Part shown: positions 28,189 through 35,017 of the stretch, one piece after another | Layout of the letters: every line of letters starts with the position of its first letter | Numbering within the stretch: the first letter of the stretch is position 1 | DNA from: Colwellia sp. | GTDB taxonomy: Bacteria; Pseudomonadota; Gammaproteobacteria; Enterobacterales; Alteromonadaceae | Reading direction: 5' to 3' | DNA length: 38,821 bases | Assembly: GCF_013215345.1 (NCBI RefSeq) | Contig: NZ_JABSOV010000019.1 | Location: forward strand, 15,545-54,365 | Notes under the pieces: model-generated | What the model saw: the letters and a program-made list of their open reading frames with translations, nothing else | The model's database searches: none | What the model was told of the DNA's origin: nothing | Made by a program: the position numbers and the translations under genes

Positions 28189-28668
28189 ATGCTTTGCCCT
28201 TGCGGTTCAACCTTATTATTTAATACTTGTTGCCAACTTTTTATTACCCAGAAACAACAAGCCAACACTCCCGAACAATTGATGCGCTCTCGCTTCAGTG
28301 CCTACGCAATAAAAGACGGTCAATATGTTTTTGACACTTATGGTGCAGCTCAACGGATAAAGCAGTCGGTGTCTGAGATTCAACTTTGGGCCGATGAATG
28401 CCAGTGGTTAGCATTGGTAATACATGAAAGTGGTGCAAACACAGTAGAGTTTTCAGCCTATTATGTCGTTGATAATACCTTATGTGAATTACGAGAAAAG
28501 TCTAACTTTGCCTTGGAAGAAAACAAGTGGCGCTATATTGATGGTGAAATCACTGTGCATAACGAGATTGCCAATATTAAACGTAATGAATTATGCCCAT
28601 GTAATCGCTATCCCACCGCTTGGTCGGCTAAAAAAGGCAAGAAGTTTAAACATTGCTGTGCTAAATAG
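28189..28668 (+). CDS. YchJ-family SEC-C motif protein
   Basis: A 159-residue protein of the YchJ (UPF0225) family, which has a SEC-C zinc motif at each end around a cystatin/NTF2-like core. The N-terminal motif is CPCGSTLLFNTCC (residues 3-15). LMRSRFSAYAIKDGQYVFDT is the conserved core start. The C-terminal motif is unusual: CPCN, then 16 residues, then HCC, instead of the usual spacing of eight, because of an inserted RYPTAWSAK. YchJ function is not established. The direct tandem copy of its 3' end follows immediately. The promoter must lie in the 255-base gap divergent from the S9 peptidase gene. Confidence 0.85.
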   Translation: MLCPCGSTLLFNTCCQLFITQKQQANTPEQLMRSRFSAYAIKDGQYVFDTYGAAQRIKQSVSEIQLWADECQWLALVIHESGANTVEFSAYYVVDNTLCELREKSNFALEENKWRYIDGEITVHNEIANIKRNELCPCNRYPTAWSAKKGKKFKHCCAK

Positions 28669-28816
28669 TGGCGCTGTGATTAGGGATGGTGACATTACTG
28701 TGCATAACGAGATTGCCAATATTAAACGTAATGAAATATGCCCATGTAACAATTACCCAACCGCTTGGTCGGCTAAAAAAGCTAAAAAGTTTAAACATTG
28801 CTGTGCTAAGAAATAA
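28526..28816 (+). repeat. tandem duplication of the 3' end of the ychJ-like gene
   Basis: The segment beginning AGTGGCGCT at 28526 recurs at 28667. After a four-base difference the copies run in parallel with a period of 145 bases, 28541-28668 matching 28686-28816. About 42 codons align, with ten codon differences by hand count: six silent and four replacing (E/D, L/I, R/N, G/A). The copies are thus closely similar but not recent identical duplicates. Confidence 0.85.
28676..28816 (+). pseudogene. orphan SEC-C cassette, duplicate of YchJ C-terminus
   Basis: The second copy encodes about 46 residues ending IKRNEICPCNNYPTAWSAKK and then AKKFKHCCAKK before a TAA. It lies in the +1 frame relative to the ychJ-like gene, beyond its TAG stop. 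GTG at 28676 is the nearest start and has no visible binding site, so independent translation is doubtful. All zinc-ligand Cys/His residues are kept. It is either a decaying duplicate, a tiny gene, or an extension reached by frameshifting. Confidence 0.5.
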
Positions 28817-28852
28817 GCAAGAAAATGACAATAGAGATGAATTAATAAAGTA

Positions 28853-29503
28853 CTAGTTAAGCAGAGGTGCTTTAACTAAAGACTGCTGAATGCTATCTAA
28901 CCATGCCTTAGCATTAAAAGTCAGTGGCTTGCTAAGGGGTTTATCCGCATCGATACTCGAGCCTAACTGAACTTGGCTTGCCGCCTCGCTAATTTGCTTG
29001 TGTTTAAGCTGAGTAAACAAACTGGTATTTTGCAGCACTTGCGATTCAATATGATTTTTGTCATCACGAAAAGCTAAAGGTTTAGCTTTCATCGCGTTAG
29101 ATAAATGTATATTCGCTAAATCGTTATCAACAATAGATTGCCCTTGGTTGAATTGCTTAACATCATCTAGTTTTGACAGTGCTAAGGGGGCTTGCTCTGC
29201 TAGGTTAAATTGTTTTCTCAAAGCTATATTAGTAACGTCTACCGTTGCTGGCTCTGTTGCTTGTGGCAATAAAAATTGGCTTTGCTCGCGGACATCATCG
29301 GTTAACATAGCCAGCATCAAAGTAAAATCAGCACGACGAGTTTCGCCAACACTTTCATTAAGCTGCTCACCTAGTTGCAACTCATGCAGTAAGACATTAG
29401 CGGATGAAAAGTCAGTGGCTAATTGCTCAGCACTACTCTTGCTCGCTTCAGTACCTACTGCGAAGTTATTTGTTGTTAACTGTAGTGATAGCTCTACGGC
29501 CAA
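28853..29503 (-). CDS. VC2046/SO_2500-like conserved hypothetical protein
   Basis: A 216-residue soluble protein. The core LHELQLGEQLNESVGETRRA followed by DFTLMLAMLTDDV (about residues 39-71) resembles the gammaproteobacterial VC2046/SO_2500 family, whose function is unknown. The rest is polar, with many Gln, Asn, Lys and Ser. The only upstream start is TTG at 29503, with AAGAGA nine bases before it; a stop lies five codons further up. The first ~38 residues have no counterpart I know in the family, so a later start is possible. It lies downstream of the histidine kinase gene on the same strand, but two strong hairpins separate them. Confidence 0.65.
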   Translation of the reverse strand: MAVELSLQLTTNNFAVGTEASKSSAEQLATDFSSANVLLHELQLGEQLNESVGETRRADFTLMLAMLTDDVREQSQFLLPQATEPATVDVTNIALRKQFNLAEQAPLALSKLDDVKQFNQGQSIVDNDLANIHLSNAMKAKPLAFRDDKNHIESQVLQNTSLFTQLKHKQISEAASQVQLGSSIDADKPLSKPLTFNAKAWLDSIQQSLVKAPLLN

Positions 29504-29542
29504 TGCGCTATTCTCTTATTTATCTATACCTTGATAAATAAG

Positions 29543-29607
29543 TTATCGGCTAAAGGTAAAAAATATTTAGCCGATAAGGCAATAAATTTACAATTATTTA
29601 TTGCCTT
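29543..29607 (-). terminator. two abutting hairpins downstream of histidine kinase gene
   Basis: TTATCGGCTAAA (29543-29554) pairs with TTTAGCCGATAA (29566-29577), and AAGGCAATAAAT (29576-29587) pairs with ATTTATTGCCTT (29596-29607). The two stems share bases 29576-29577. On the minus strand they follow the histidine kinase gene and precede the VC2046-like gene. T-rich stretches follow each, making termination likely. Confidence 0.55.
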
Positions 29608-29720
29608 ACTTTATTGACCATAATTTTGATTAATAACAATCAAAAATAACAAGGAATAATAATCATCACGCTTGATGCACTCTTGATTAGCTATTCTCCT
29701 TCCTGCTTGTTAAAACTCAG

Positions 29721-31010
29721 TTAACGCATGGGCTTGATTGGCCAAGAAAGGGTAAATGACGCTCCTCCTAGCTCACTATCGCCGATAGTCGCTTGACCTT
29801 GATGCCACTCCATAATACGGGCAACAATCGCTAAACCTAAACCAAAACCACCAGTCTCTCGGTTTCTTGACTGATCGCCACGTGAAAAAGCATCAAAAAT
29901 GACTTTCTTGAATTCATCAGAAACACCATCACCATTATCTTCAACACAAATTTTGCATTGCTCATTTTCTAATGACAAAGTAACTCTCACTTTATCGTTA
30001 CCATATTTAATGGCATTACTGACAAAATTATTAACTGCTCTATCGATAAAATGGCCATCACAACAAACAAGGTTATCCGGCAGTTTATTAATAAATTCTA
30101 TTGAGCTAACAAACTGATCATGACTAGCAATTTGTAACTTCACTAATTCATTCAGGTCAATACGAGTAAAGTTCAGATCAGGTTTGTCGTTATCAAAAGC
30201 CGCATAAATAAGCATTTCATTGATAAGCTCTTCCAATTCACAGACATCATTACTAATTTGTTGCTGGTACTTCGCTCTTTTTCCATCATCTTTAATTGTA
30301 TCAAGCATCTGTAGGGCAAATTTAGTTCGCGCTAAAGGCGTTCTTAATTCATGGGATACGGCATTGGTTAATTCCTTATGGGCTTCAATTAGCCGCCGAA
30401 TACGAGCTGCCATCATATTAAACGAGGAAATCATCGGCGCTATCATGGTTGATTTTGCCGCAGGCGCCTTACTATCAAAATTACCTTGACCAAAGGCACG
30501 GGTCGCCTTTTTAAGCTGCTCTAAATCACGTGACATTGGCCACAACCAAATAAAGATAACCACACCAAAGGTAGCAAGTATCAAAACCCGGTAAGTTGCT
30601 TTTAATCTTGGCCTAGTGGGCATTTTTGCCCGTTCTAAAGTAATAACAGAGTCAGACCCTTTAATTAAGTAGTGTAGGGTAACACTGCCACCCGAATAAT
30701 AAATATGAGTATTGGAGTGTTTTAAGGCATTATGGTCGGTATGATCAATAGCTTCTACTTCTGCCAATGTCATTAATTTCAATGGTAATTCCCAACGTTT
30801 TCCAGCGCCCGAAATAATCTCTTCCCACTCATCTTCATCATGCTTTTGCGTATAATCACCTAACGCCATCAACATGGTTTTATAACCGGTATAAGACTCA
30901 ATATCTTGCTCAAGATAGGAAGTCCAAGCCTCATCAAGGGCCCAAGAAAAAATAATGAAAGTAGAAATAATAAAAAAATAAAGATTGAAAAATGAACGTC
31001 CGAGTTTCAT
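29721..31010 (-). CDS. two-component sensor histidine kinase
   Basis: A 429-residue inner-membrane kinase. TM1 is at about 7-25, a ~110-residue periplasmic sensor domain follows, TM2 is at about 140-158, and a HAMP-like linker follows (PMSRDLEQLKKATRAFGQGN). The H-box is NAVSHELRTPLAR with phosphorylated His220. The ATPase has N-box NNFVSNAIKYG, G1 DNGDGV and G2 GGFGLGLAI. It is RstB-like in size and layout, but the ligand is unknown. The ATG at 31010 is preferred, with AAGG seven bases upstream; a TTG precedes it directly. The response regulator lies upstream on the same strand, but a terminator and a repeat element stand between them. Confidence 0.92.
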   Translation of the reverse strand: MKLGRSFFNLYFFIISTFIIFSWALDEAWTSYLEQDIESYTGYKTMLMALGDYTQKHDEDEWEEIISGAGKRWELPLKLMTLAEVEAIDHTDHNALKHSNTHIYYSGGSVTLHYLIKGSDSVITLERAKMPTRPRLKATYRVLILATFGVVIFIWLWPMSRDLEQLKKATRAFGQGNFDSKAPAAKSTMIAPMISSFNMMAARIRRLIEAHKELTNAVSHELRTPLARTKFALQMLDTIKDDGKRAKYQQQISNDVCELEELINEMLIYAAFDNDKPDLNFTRIDLNELVKLQIASHDQFVSSIEFINKLPDNLVCCDGHFIDRAVNNFVSNAIKYGNDKVRVTLSLENEQCKICVEDNGDGVSDEFKKVIFDAFSRGDQSRNRETGGFGLGLAIVARIMEWHQGQATIGDSELGGASFTLSWPIKPMR

Positions 31011-31039
31011 CAAAGTACCTTTTTAACAAATGAAGAATA

Positions 31040-31351
31040 TATACCCGTTACCATTCAAGATGCATGTTTCAGAGTGCTTGAGCAATTTCAATTCAAGGCA
31101 TATCAATGTAGCCATGGTTATTCAGGAGAATATGCTCCTGCATTCTCTTCTAAGCTACATCCATGTAGCGCCATTTCAAATTGATGTAACGATGAAGTGA
31201 TGTTGCTCAAGCGCTTCTGCGATGGGTTTAAAATGACTTTATACGGCGTTAAAGAACAAAAATATAGACTGACTATGTTTACGTTCTTCTCCTTGACTAA
31301 AGTCTTTTAAATTCCCACTGAAATCGAGCACTTTGAATGGTAACGGGTATA
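31040..31351. repeat. 312-bp palindromic repeat element between kinase and regulator genes
   Basis: The ends are almost perfect inverses: ATACCCGTTACCATTCAA (31041-31058) matches the inverse of 31333-31350 exactly, and TATACCCG...CGGGTATA forms the outer ends. Inside are further stems: GCTTGAGCAA (about 31077) with TTGCTCAAGC (about 31203), CAGGAG with CTCCTG around 31123-31140, and GCTACATCCATGTAGC around 31154-31169. There is no coding capacity. The structure is that of a MITE-like or large intergenic palindromic repeat. Confidence 0.7.
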
Positions 31352-31362
31352 AAGCTTAAAAA

Positions 31363-31398
31363 AAGGCTTTGGAACTATGGGTAAGTAAACAAAGCCTT
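31363..31398 (-). terminator. rho-independent terminator of the response regulator gene
   Basis: AAGGCTTTG (31363-31371) pairs with CAAAGCCTT (31390-31398). On the minus strand the stem is followed directly by seven T's (the A-run ending at 31364). It lies about 50 bases after the regulator stop and before the kinase gene. Confidence 0.8.
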
Positions 31399-31445
31399 GA
31401 TATATAGGGTCACCATAGCCTCACAGTGACATAACTAACTGAGGG

Positions 31446-32162
31446 CTAGCTCCATGCATCTGGAACAAATAAATAACCTTGGCCCCAAATAGTCTTAATT
31501 CTAAACGGTGTATCAGTACTGTCATGTAATTTTTTACGTAAGCGAGAGATACGAACATCGACACTTCTGTCTAAACCATCATATTCACGGCCAATTACCG
31601 CTTTATAAATATAATCACGGTTTTGTACTTCACCAGCTTTACTTGACAACAACCATAATAAATCAAACTCTTGGCTCGTTAAGTCAATATTTTCATCGTG
31701 TAAAGTCACTTTACGTGAGGCTTTATTGATATATAAACTACCACAGTTAATTTCACCTTTCTCTTCACTTTGATTAGGTAAATCGCCGCGACGTAATAAG
31801 GCGTTAACACGTGCTAATAATACACGTGGTTCAACTGGCTTGATCACGTAATCATCAGCACCAATTTCTAAACCTAACACTTGGTCAAAATCAGTACTTT
31901 TTGCTGTTAACATAAGTACTGGGCCATTAAATTCTGGGCGTAAATCACGACAAACACCAAAGCCATCTTTACCGGGTAACATTACATCTAAAATAATAAG
32001 GTCAGGTGAAAACAGTTTTACTCGTTTAGCAACAGTGTCACCACGAAACTCTTGCTTTACATGAAAGCCTTCATTAGTTAAGAAATCAGTGACTAAGTCG
32101 GACAATTGACGATCGTCTTCAACTAATAATATTTTTTTTACGTTTGAATTACTATCTGGCAT
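31446..32162 (-). CDS. OmpR/PhoB-family response regulator
   Basis: A 238-residue DNA-binding response regulator. The receiver domain (about 8-122) has the acidic pair in LLVEDD, phosphoacceptor Asp59 in LIILDVMLPGKDG, the Thr of MLTAKS and Lys of DDYVIKPVE. The C-terminal winged helix (about 140-236) has LTSQEFDLLWLLSSKAGEV and the recognition region RSVDVRISRLRKKL. The layout fits RstA/OmpR. The start at 32162 is preferred, since AAGGA is seven bases before it but only one base before the ATG at 32168. It should be phosphorylated by the kinase encoded downstream. A 12-bp hairpin lies in its 5' leader. Confidence 0.93.
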   Translation of the reverse strand: MPDSNSNVKKILLVEDDRQLSDLVTDFLTNEGFHVKQEFRGDTVAKRVKLFSPDLIILDVMLPGKDGFGVCRDLRPEFNGPVLMLTAKSTDFDQVLGLEIGADDYVIKPVEPRVLLARVNALLRRGDLPNQSEEKGEINCGSLYINKASRKVTLHDENIDLTSQEFDLLWLLSSKAGEVQNRDYIYKAVIGREYDGLDRSVDVRISRLRKKLHDSTDTPFRIKTIWGQGYLFVPDAWS

Positions 32163-32184
32163 GTTCATTTCCTTATTTATTACG

Positions 32185-32211
32185 TGCTATTTATTTTATA
32201 AATAAATAGCA
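32185..32211 (-). promoter_or_regulatory. hairpin in the response-regulator 5' leader
   Basis: TGCTATTTATTT (32185-32196) and its exact inverse (32200-32211) are separated by three bases. It lies immediately upstream of the regulator's ribosome binding site on the minus strand. It may be an operator or an mRNA structure near the start; the sequence alone does not decide. Confidence 0.4.
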
Positions 32212-32456
32212 TTACGAATAACGGTACTTATAACTGTATTAACAGTTTTCTATGTTGTGTTGCTCATTTAGGGTTAGCTTAAACAAGTTATTACGGTTAA
32301 ACAATAGCTTCTACCAGTTGTTACGTTTAAATTACATTTTATAACAGGGAGTGGAAAATAAAACTTGCGAGACGATAAATAAACACGCAAGATCATCAGC
32401 TTAATTTACCAAGCAATACATGTCGATATTGTTCGCTAAAAGTCATTAGGAATTCT

Positions 32457-33263
32457 ATGAAAATCATCTCTTTTAATATTAACGGCCTTCGTGCTCGTCT
32501 TCACCAATTGCAAGCGATTATAGATAAACATCAACCCGATATTATTGGCTTACAAGAAATCAAAGTTCATGATGAAGTATTCCCTCTAGAAGCGGTTGAA
32601 GCCATGGGTTACCACGTATATTTTCATGGCCAGAAAGCACATTATGGTGTTGCTATGTTATGTAAAAAAGCAGCAGATAGCGTCCAGCGCGGTTTCCCTA
32701 CTGATGACGATGAAGCACAACGTAGAATGATAATGGTAACAACGACCAATGATAAAGGTGAAAAAGTTACTGTATTAAATGGCTATTTCCCTCAAGGTGA
32801 AAACATTAGCCATGAGACTAAATACCCGTACAAGCGTAAGTTCTACCAAGATTTAATGCACTACCTTAACGAAAATCACACCAATGATGAAAATGTCATC
32901 GTGATGGGCGATATCAATATTTCCCCTCTTGATCTTGATATAGGTATTGGCGAAGTGAACCGTAAACGTTGGTTGAAAAGCGGTAAATGTTCTTTCCAAC
33001 TAGAAGAGCGTCAATGGTTAACTACTTTAATGGACTGGGGCTTTATTGATACTTTCCGCCAATTACACCCTGAAAAAACAGAGCGTTACTCTTGGTTTGA
33101 TTATCGCTCACGTGGCTTTGATGACAATCGCGGCCTTCGTATAGATGTGGTATTAGCTACAAAAGATATGGCAGCGCAATGTATTGAAGCTGATATTGAT
33201 TATGAATTACGTGGCATTGAAAAACCTTCAGATCATGCACCTATTTGGTCAACATTTTCATAA
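32457..33263 (+). CDS. xthA: exodeoxyribonuclease III
   Basis: DNA repair enzyme: AP endonuclease and 3'-5' exonuclease on double-stranded DNA, Mg2+-dependent, cytoplasmic. The 268-residue length equals E. coli ExoIII. Motifs of the EEP fold are complete: [14 protein letters not shown] at the N-terminus, Glu34 in [30 protein letters not shown] with catalytic Asp and Asn, and the C-terminal SDHAPIW with catalytic His. AGGA lies about six bases before the ATG. Its stop is 12 bases before rlmA, so the two may form an operon. Confidence 0.96.
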   Translation: MKIISFNINGLRARLHQLQAIIDKHQPDIIGLQEIKVHDEVFPLEAVEAMGYHVYFHGQKAHYGVAMLCKKAADSVQRGFPTDDDEAQRRMIMVTTTNDKGEKVTVLNGYFPQGENISHETKYPYKRKFYQDLMHYLNENHTNDENVIVMGDINISPLDLDIGIGEVNRKRWLKSGKCSFQLEERQWLTTLMDWGFIDTFRQLHPEKTERYSWFDYRSRGFDDNRGLRIDVVLATKDMAAQCIEADIDYELRGIEKPSDHAPIWSTFS

Positions 33264-33275
33264 GGTTCACTATTG

Positions 33276-34118
33276 ATGAGTACTGAAAGTCTAGTCCCGA
33301 ATTTAATCACGAATATAGCCCAATACCGCTGCCCACTGTGCCTAAAAGCGTTATTACTTGTTGATAAGAGCTACCGTTGTGAAAATAAACATAGCTTTGA
33401 TCAAGCCAAGCAAGGCTATGTTAATTTATTACCGGTTCAGTTTAAGCACTCAAAAGAGCCCGGCGATAACAAAGCCATGGTACAAGCTAGACGAGCCTTT
33501 TTAGATAAAGGCTATTACCAGCCTTTAATTGACAGTATGTTAGCGCTCTATAAAAAGTATGGCGATAAAACAGCAGCAGTTTTTGATGCCGGTTGTGGTG
33601 AAGGCTTTTATACTCATCAGCATAAAACTGAGTTAAATAAGGTCTACGGCGTCGATATTGCCAAAGAAACCGTAAAGATTGCGGCGAAGCGCTATCAAGA
33701 TTGCTTTTTTAGCGTGGCAACGCTGTCTGACCTGCCTTTTAAGGATGAACATTTCGGCTGGCTTTATAGTGTTTACGCACCCATTTTAGAAAATGAGTTT
33801 ACCCGTATTTTGCAAAATGAAGGCTATTTATTGACGGTTACCCCTGCTGATAATCATTTATTTGAACTTAAATCGCTGATCTATCGCCAAGCGAATAAAC
33901 ATGACACGTCCAAGCTAGCCATTGAGCAATTAACCTTGGTTGAAGAACAGCGCTTAAACTACCCGATGAACTTCACCAATAGTGACGATGTGCTGAACTT
34001 ATTAGCAATGACGCCCTTTGCCTTTAAAGCCAGTGAAGAGTTGATTAGCGAATTAAAGCAACAAAAAGAGTTCAGCTGCCAAGCGGACTTTGTCCTACGT
34101 TTGTATCAAAAGAAATGA
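33276..34118 (+). CDS. rlmA: 23S rRNA (guanine-N1)-methyltransferase RlmA
   Basis: SAM-dependent enzyme that methylates G745 of 23S rRNA in gammaproteobacteria (RlmA-I type). The 280-residue protein has the N-terminal zinc site Cys19, Cys22, Cys35, His39 (YRCPLC and RCENKHSFD), then QAKQGYVNLLP, the family signature, and a methyltransferase domain with SAM motif VFDAGCGEGFYT. The ATG at 33276 is preferred, with AAGG overlapping the xthA stop; a TTG three bases earlier is possible. A weak hairpin lies downstream. Confidence 0.9.
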   Translation: MSTESLVPNLITNIAQYRCPLCLKALLLVDKSYRCENKHSFDQAKQGYVNLLPVQFKHSKEPGDNKAMVQARRAFLDKGYYQPLIDSMLALYKKYGDKTAAVFDAGCGEGFYTHQHKTELNKVYGVDIAKETVKIAAKRYQDCFFSVATLSDLPFKDEHFGWLYSVYAPILENEFTRILQNEGYLLTVTPADNHLFELKSLIYRQANKHDTSKLAIEQLTLVEEQRLNYPMNFTNSDDVLNLLAMTPFAFKASEELISELKQQKEFSCQADFVLRLYQKK

Positions 34119-34171
34119 TATTCAGAATAAATAATAGTCAAAAGAAAGGGTAGTAAAAAATAGATAAGTCT

Positions 34172-34195
34172 GGGTAGCTCACATTATGGCTACCC
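34172..34195 (+). terminator. possible terminator of rlmA
   Basis: GGGTAGC (34172-34178) pairs with GCTACCC (34189-34195), flanked by TAAG and CTTA that extend the symmetry. There is no good T-tract, so its strength is uncertain. It lies 54 bases after the rlmA stop, between convergent genes. Confidence 0.4.
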
Positions 34196-34230
34196 GCCTT
34201 ACGGCAACATACTTTTTCCGCAACAATAAA

Positions 34231-34252
34231 CAAAGTAACGAGAGTTACTTTG
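34231..34252 (-). terminator. terminator overlapping the yfbV stop codon
   Basis: CAAAGTAAC (34231-34239) and GTTACTTTG (34244-34252) form a nine-base stem with a GAGA loop. On the minus strand TTTATTGTTG follows. The right arm includes the TAA stop (34245-34247) and the last codons of yfbV. Confidence 0.6.
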
Positions 34253-34793
34253 TAGTCGCGAAAGTTAATTGTAAAAGTTGCGCAAGGTCGATATAACGTG
34301 GTTTATACGTTGCTAACTTCGCAATAGCATTTTTATTACTGTGACTATAGCTATGACCATTATTTCGGTCATTGCTATGATCAGAACTATGCTCACCTTG
34401 CTCAGAAAATTGTTTTTTCCCCTGCTGTTTTACCTTCTCTAAGCCACTGTGATACCAAGAAGCCAGCGATGGTGGTAACAACTTATCGGCTTTAACACCT
34501 GAAAGAACTAAGGCTTGTACCGGCATACTTATTAAAAATAAGCCATAGACCAGTGCTTGCGGCAATGCATTTATAGCATTCTTTATCGAGCCTTGGCCCA
34601 TCGGATATCCAGAAGCGACATAAAGCTGCATAATTACAGTAAACATGGCTAAAGCAGGAAAGTATCGACAAACAAAGCGGGCACTTTGTACTCCTCGATA
34701 ATCTTCGAAATACAGGGTTAATTCTGGCTTGTCAGGCCAAAGGGATAAGTATTTTTTACCCAATTTAATGAGTTGTACAACAGAGATATTCAT
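34245..34793 (-). CDS. yfbV: terminus macrodomain insulation protein YfbV (DUF412)
   Basis: Inner-membrane protein of the YfbV/UPF0208 family. In E. coli it helps keep the Ter macrodomain separate from flanking chromosome regions; that role here is inferred. The 182-residue product starts MNISVVQLIKLGKKYLSLWP, the family N-terminus, and has two membrane helices (about 44-60 and 78-99) and LLPPSLASWYHSG. Residues about 133-154 form a His/Ser/Asn-rich insert not typical of the family. The ATG at 34793 is chosen by family match; the open frame to 34826 is unsupported, and no strong binding site is seen at either. It is divergent from ackA, the same arrangement as in E. coli. Confidence 0.88.
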   Translation of the reverse strand: MNISVVQLIKLGKKYLSLWPDKPELTLYFEDYRGVQSARFVCRYFPALAMFTVIMQLYVASGYPMGQGSIKNAINALPQALVYGLFLISMPVQALVLSGVKADKLLPPSLASWYHSGLEKVKQQGKKQFSEQGEHSSDHSNDRNNGHSYSHSNKNAIAKLATYKPRYIDLAQLLQLTFATTK

Positions 34794-34930
34794 AACACTA
34801 CTATAGCAGCTAGTGCTTATAAGCAACAGTTAGAAATGTAACTAACAGATTATTGCGAATAGAAACAATTAACTTCCACAAATACAGATTTTTATTGCCT
34901 TGCATCAAGATTTTTAAGCAACTCCAGCGC

Positions 34931-34978
34931 TATAATAAGAACACTGTTATTGTTCTATATAATTATTGTTACATGTAA
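34931..34978 (+). promoter_or_regulatory. ackA upstream region with two -10-like boxes and palindromes
   Basis: TATAAT occurs at 34931-34936 and again at 34958-34963. Between them AGAACA (34938-34943) and TGTTCT (34951-34956) form an inverted repeat. TTACATGTAA (34969-34978) is a perfect palindrome 39 bases before the ackA ATG. No clear -35 box fits either TATAAT. These could be promoter and operator elements of ackA-pta, but no regulator is identified. Confidence 0.35.
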
Positions 34979-35017
34979 TCATTTAATATTTATTCACTTT
35001 TTTAAAAGACAACAGAC

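Noticed and set aside
28620..28640. A-rich slippery-looking site (GCTAAAAAAGGC) as a programmed frameshift into the duplicate cassette
   Set aside because: The cassette is in the +1 frame, whereas A-run slippage of this type normally gives -1, and the heptamer phase does not fit.
28463..28816. A 117-codon frame overlapping the ychJ-like gene and reaching the duplicate cassette
   Set aside because: Its first half is an out-of-frame reading of a clear YchJ coding region. Only the last ~46 codons look real, and these are reported as the duplicated cassette.
29058..29534. 158-codon plus-strand frame opposite the VC2046-like gene
   Set aside because: Ser/Cys/Leu-rich, no family features; the minus-strand frame matches a known conserved family.
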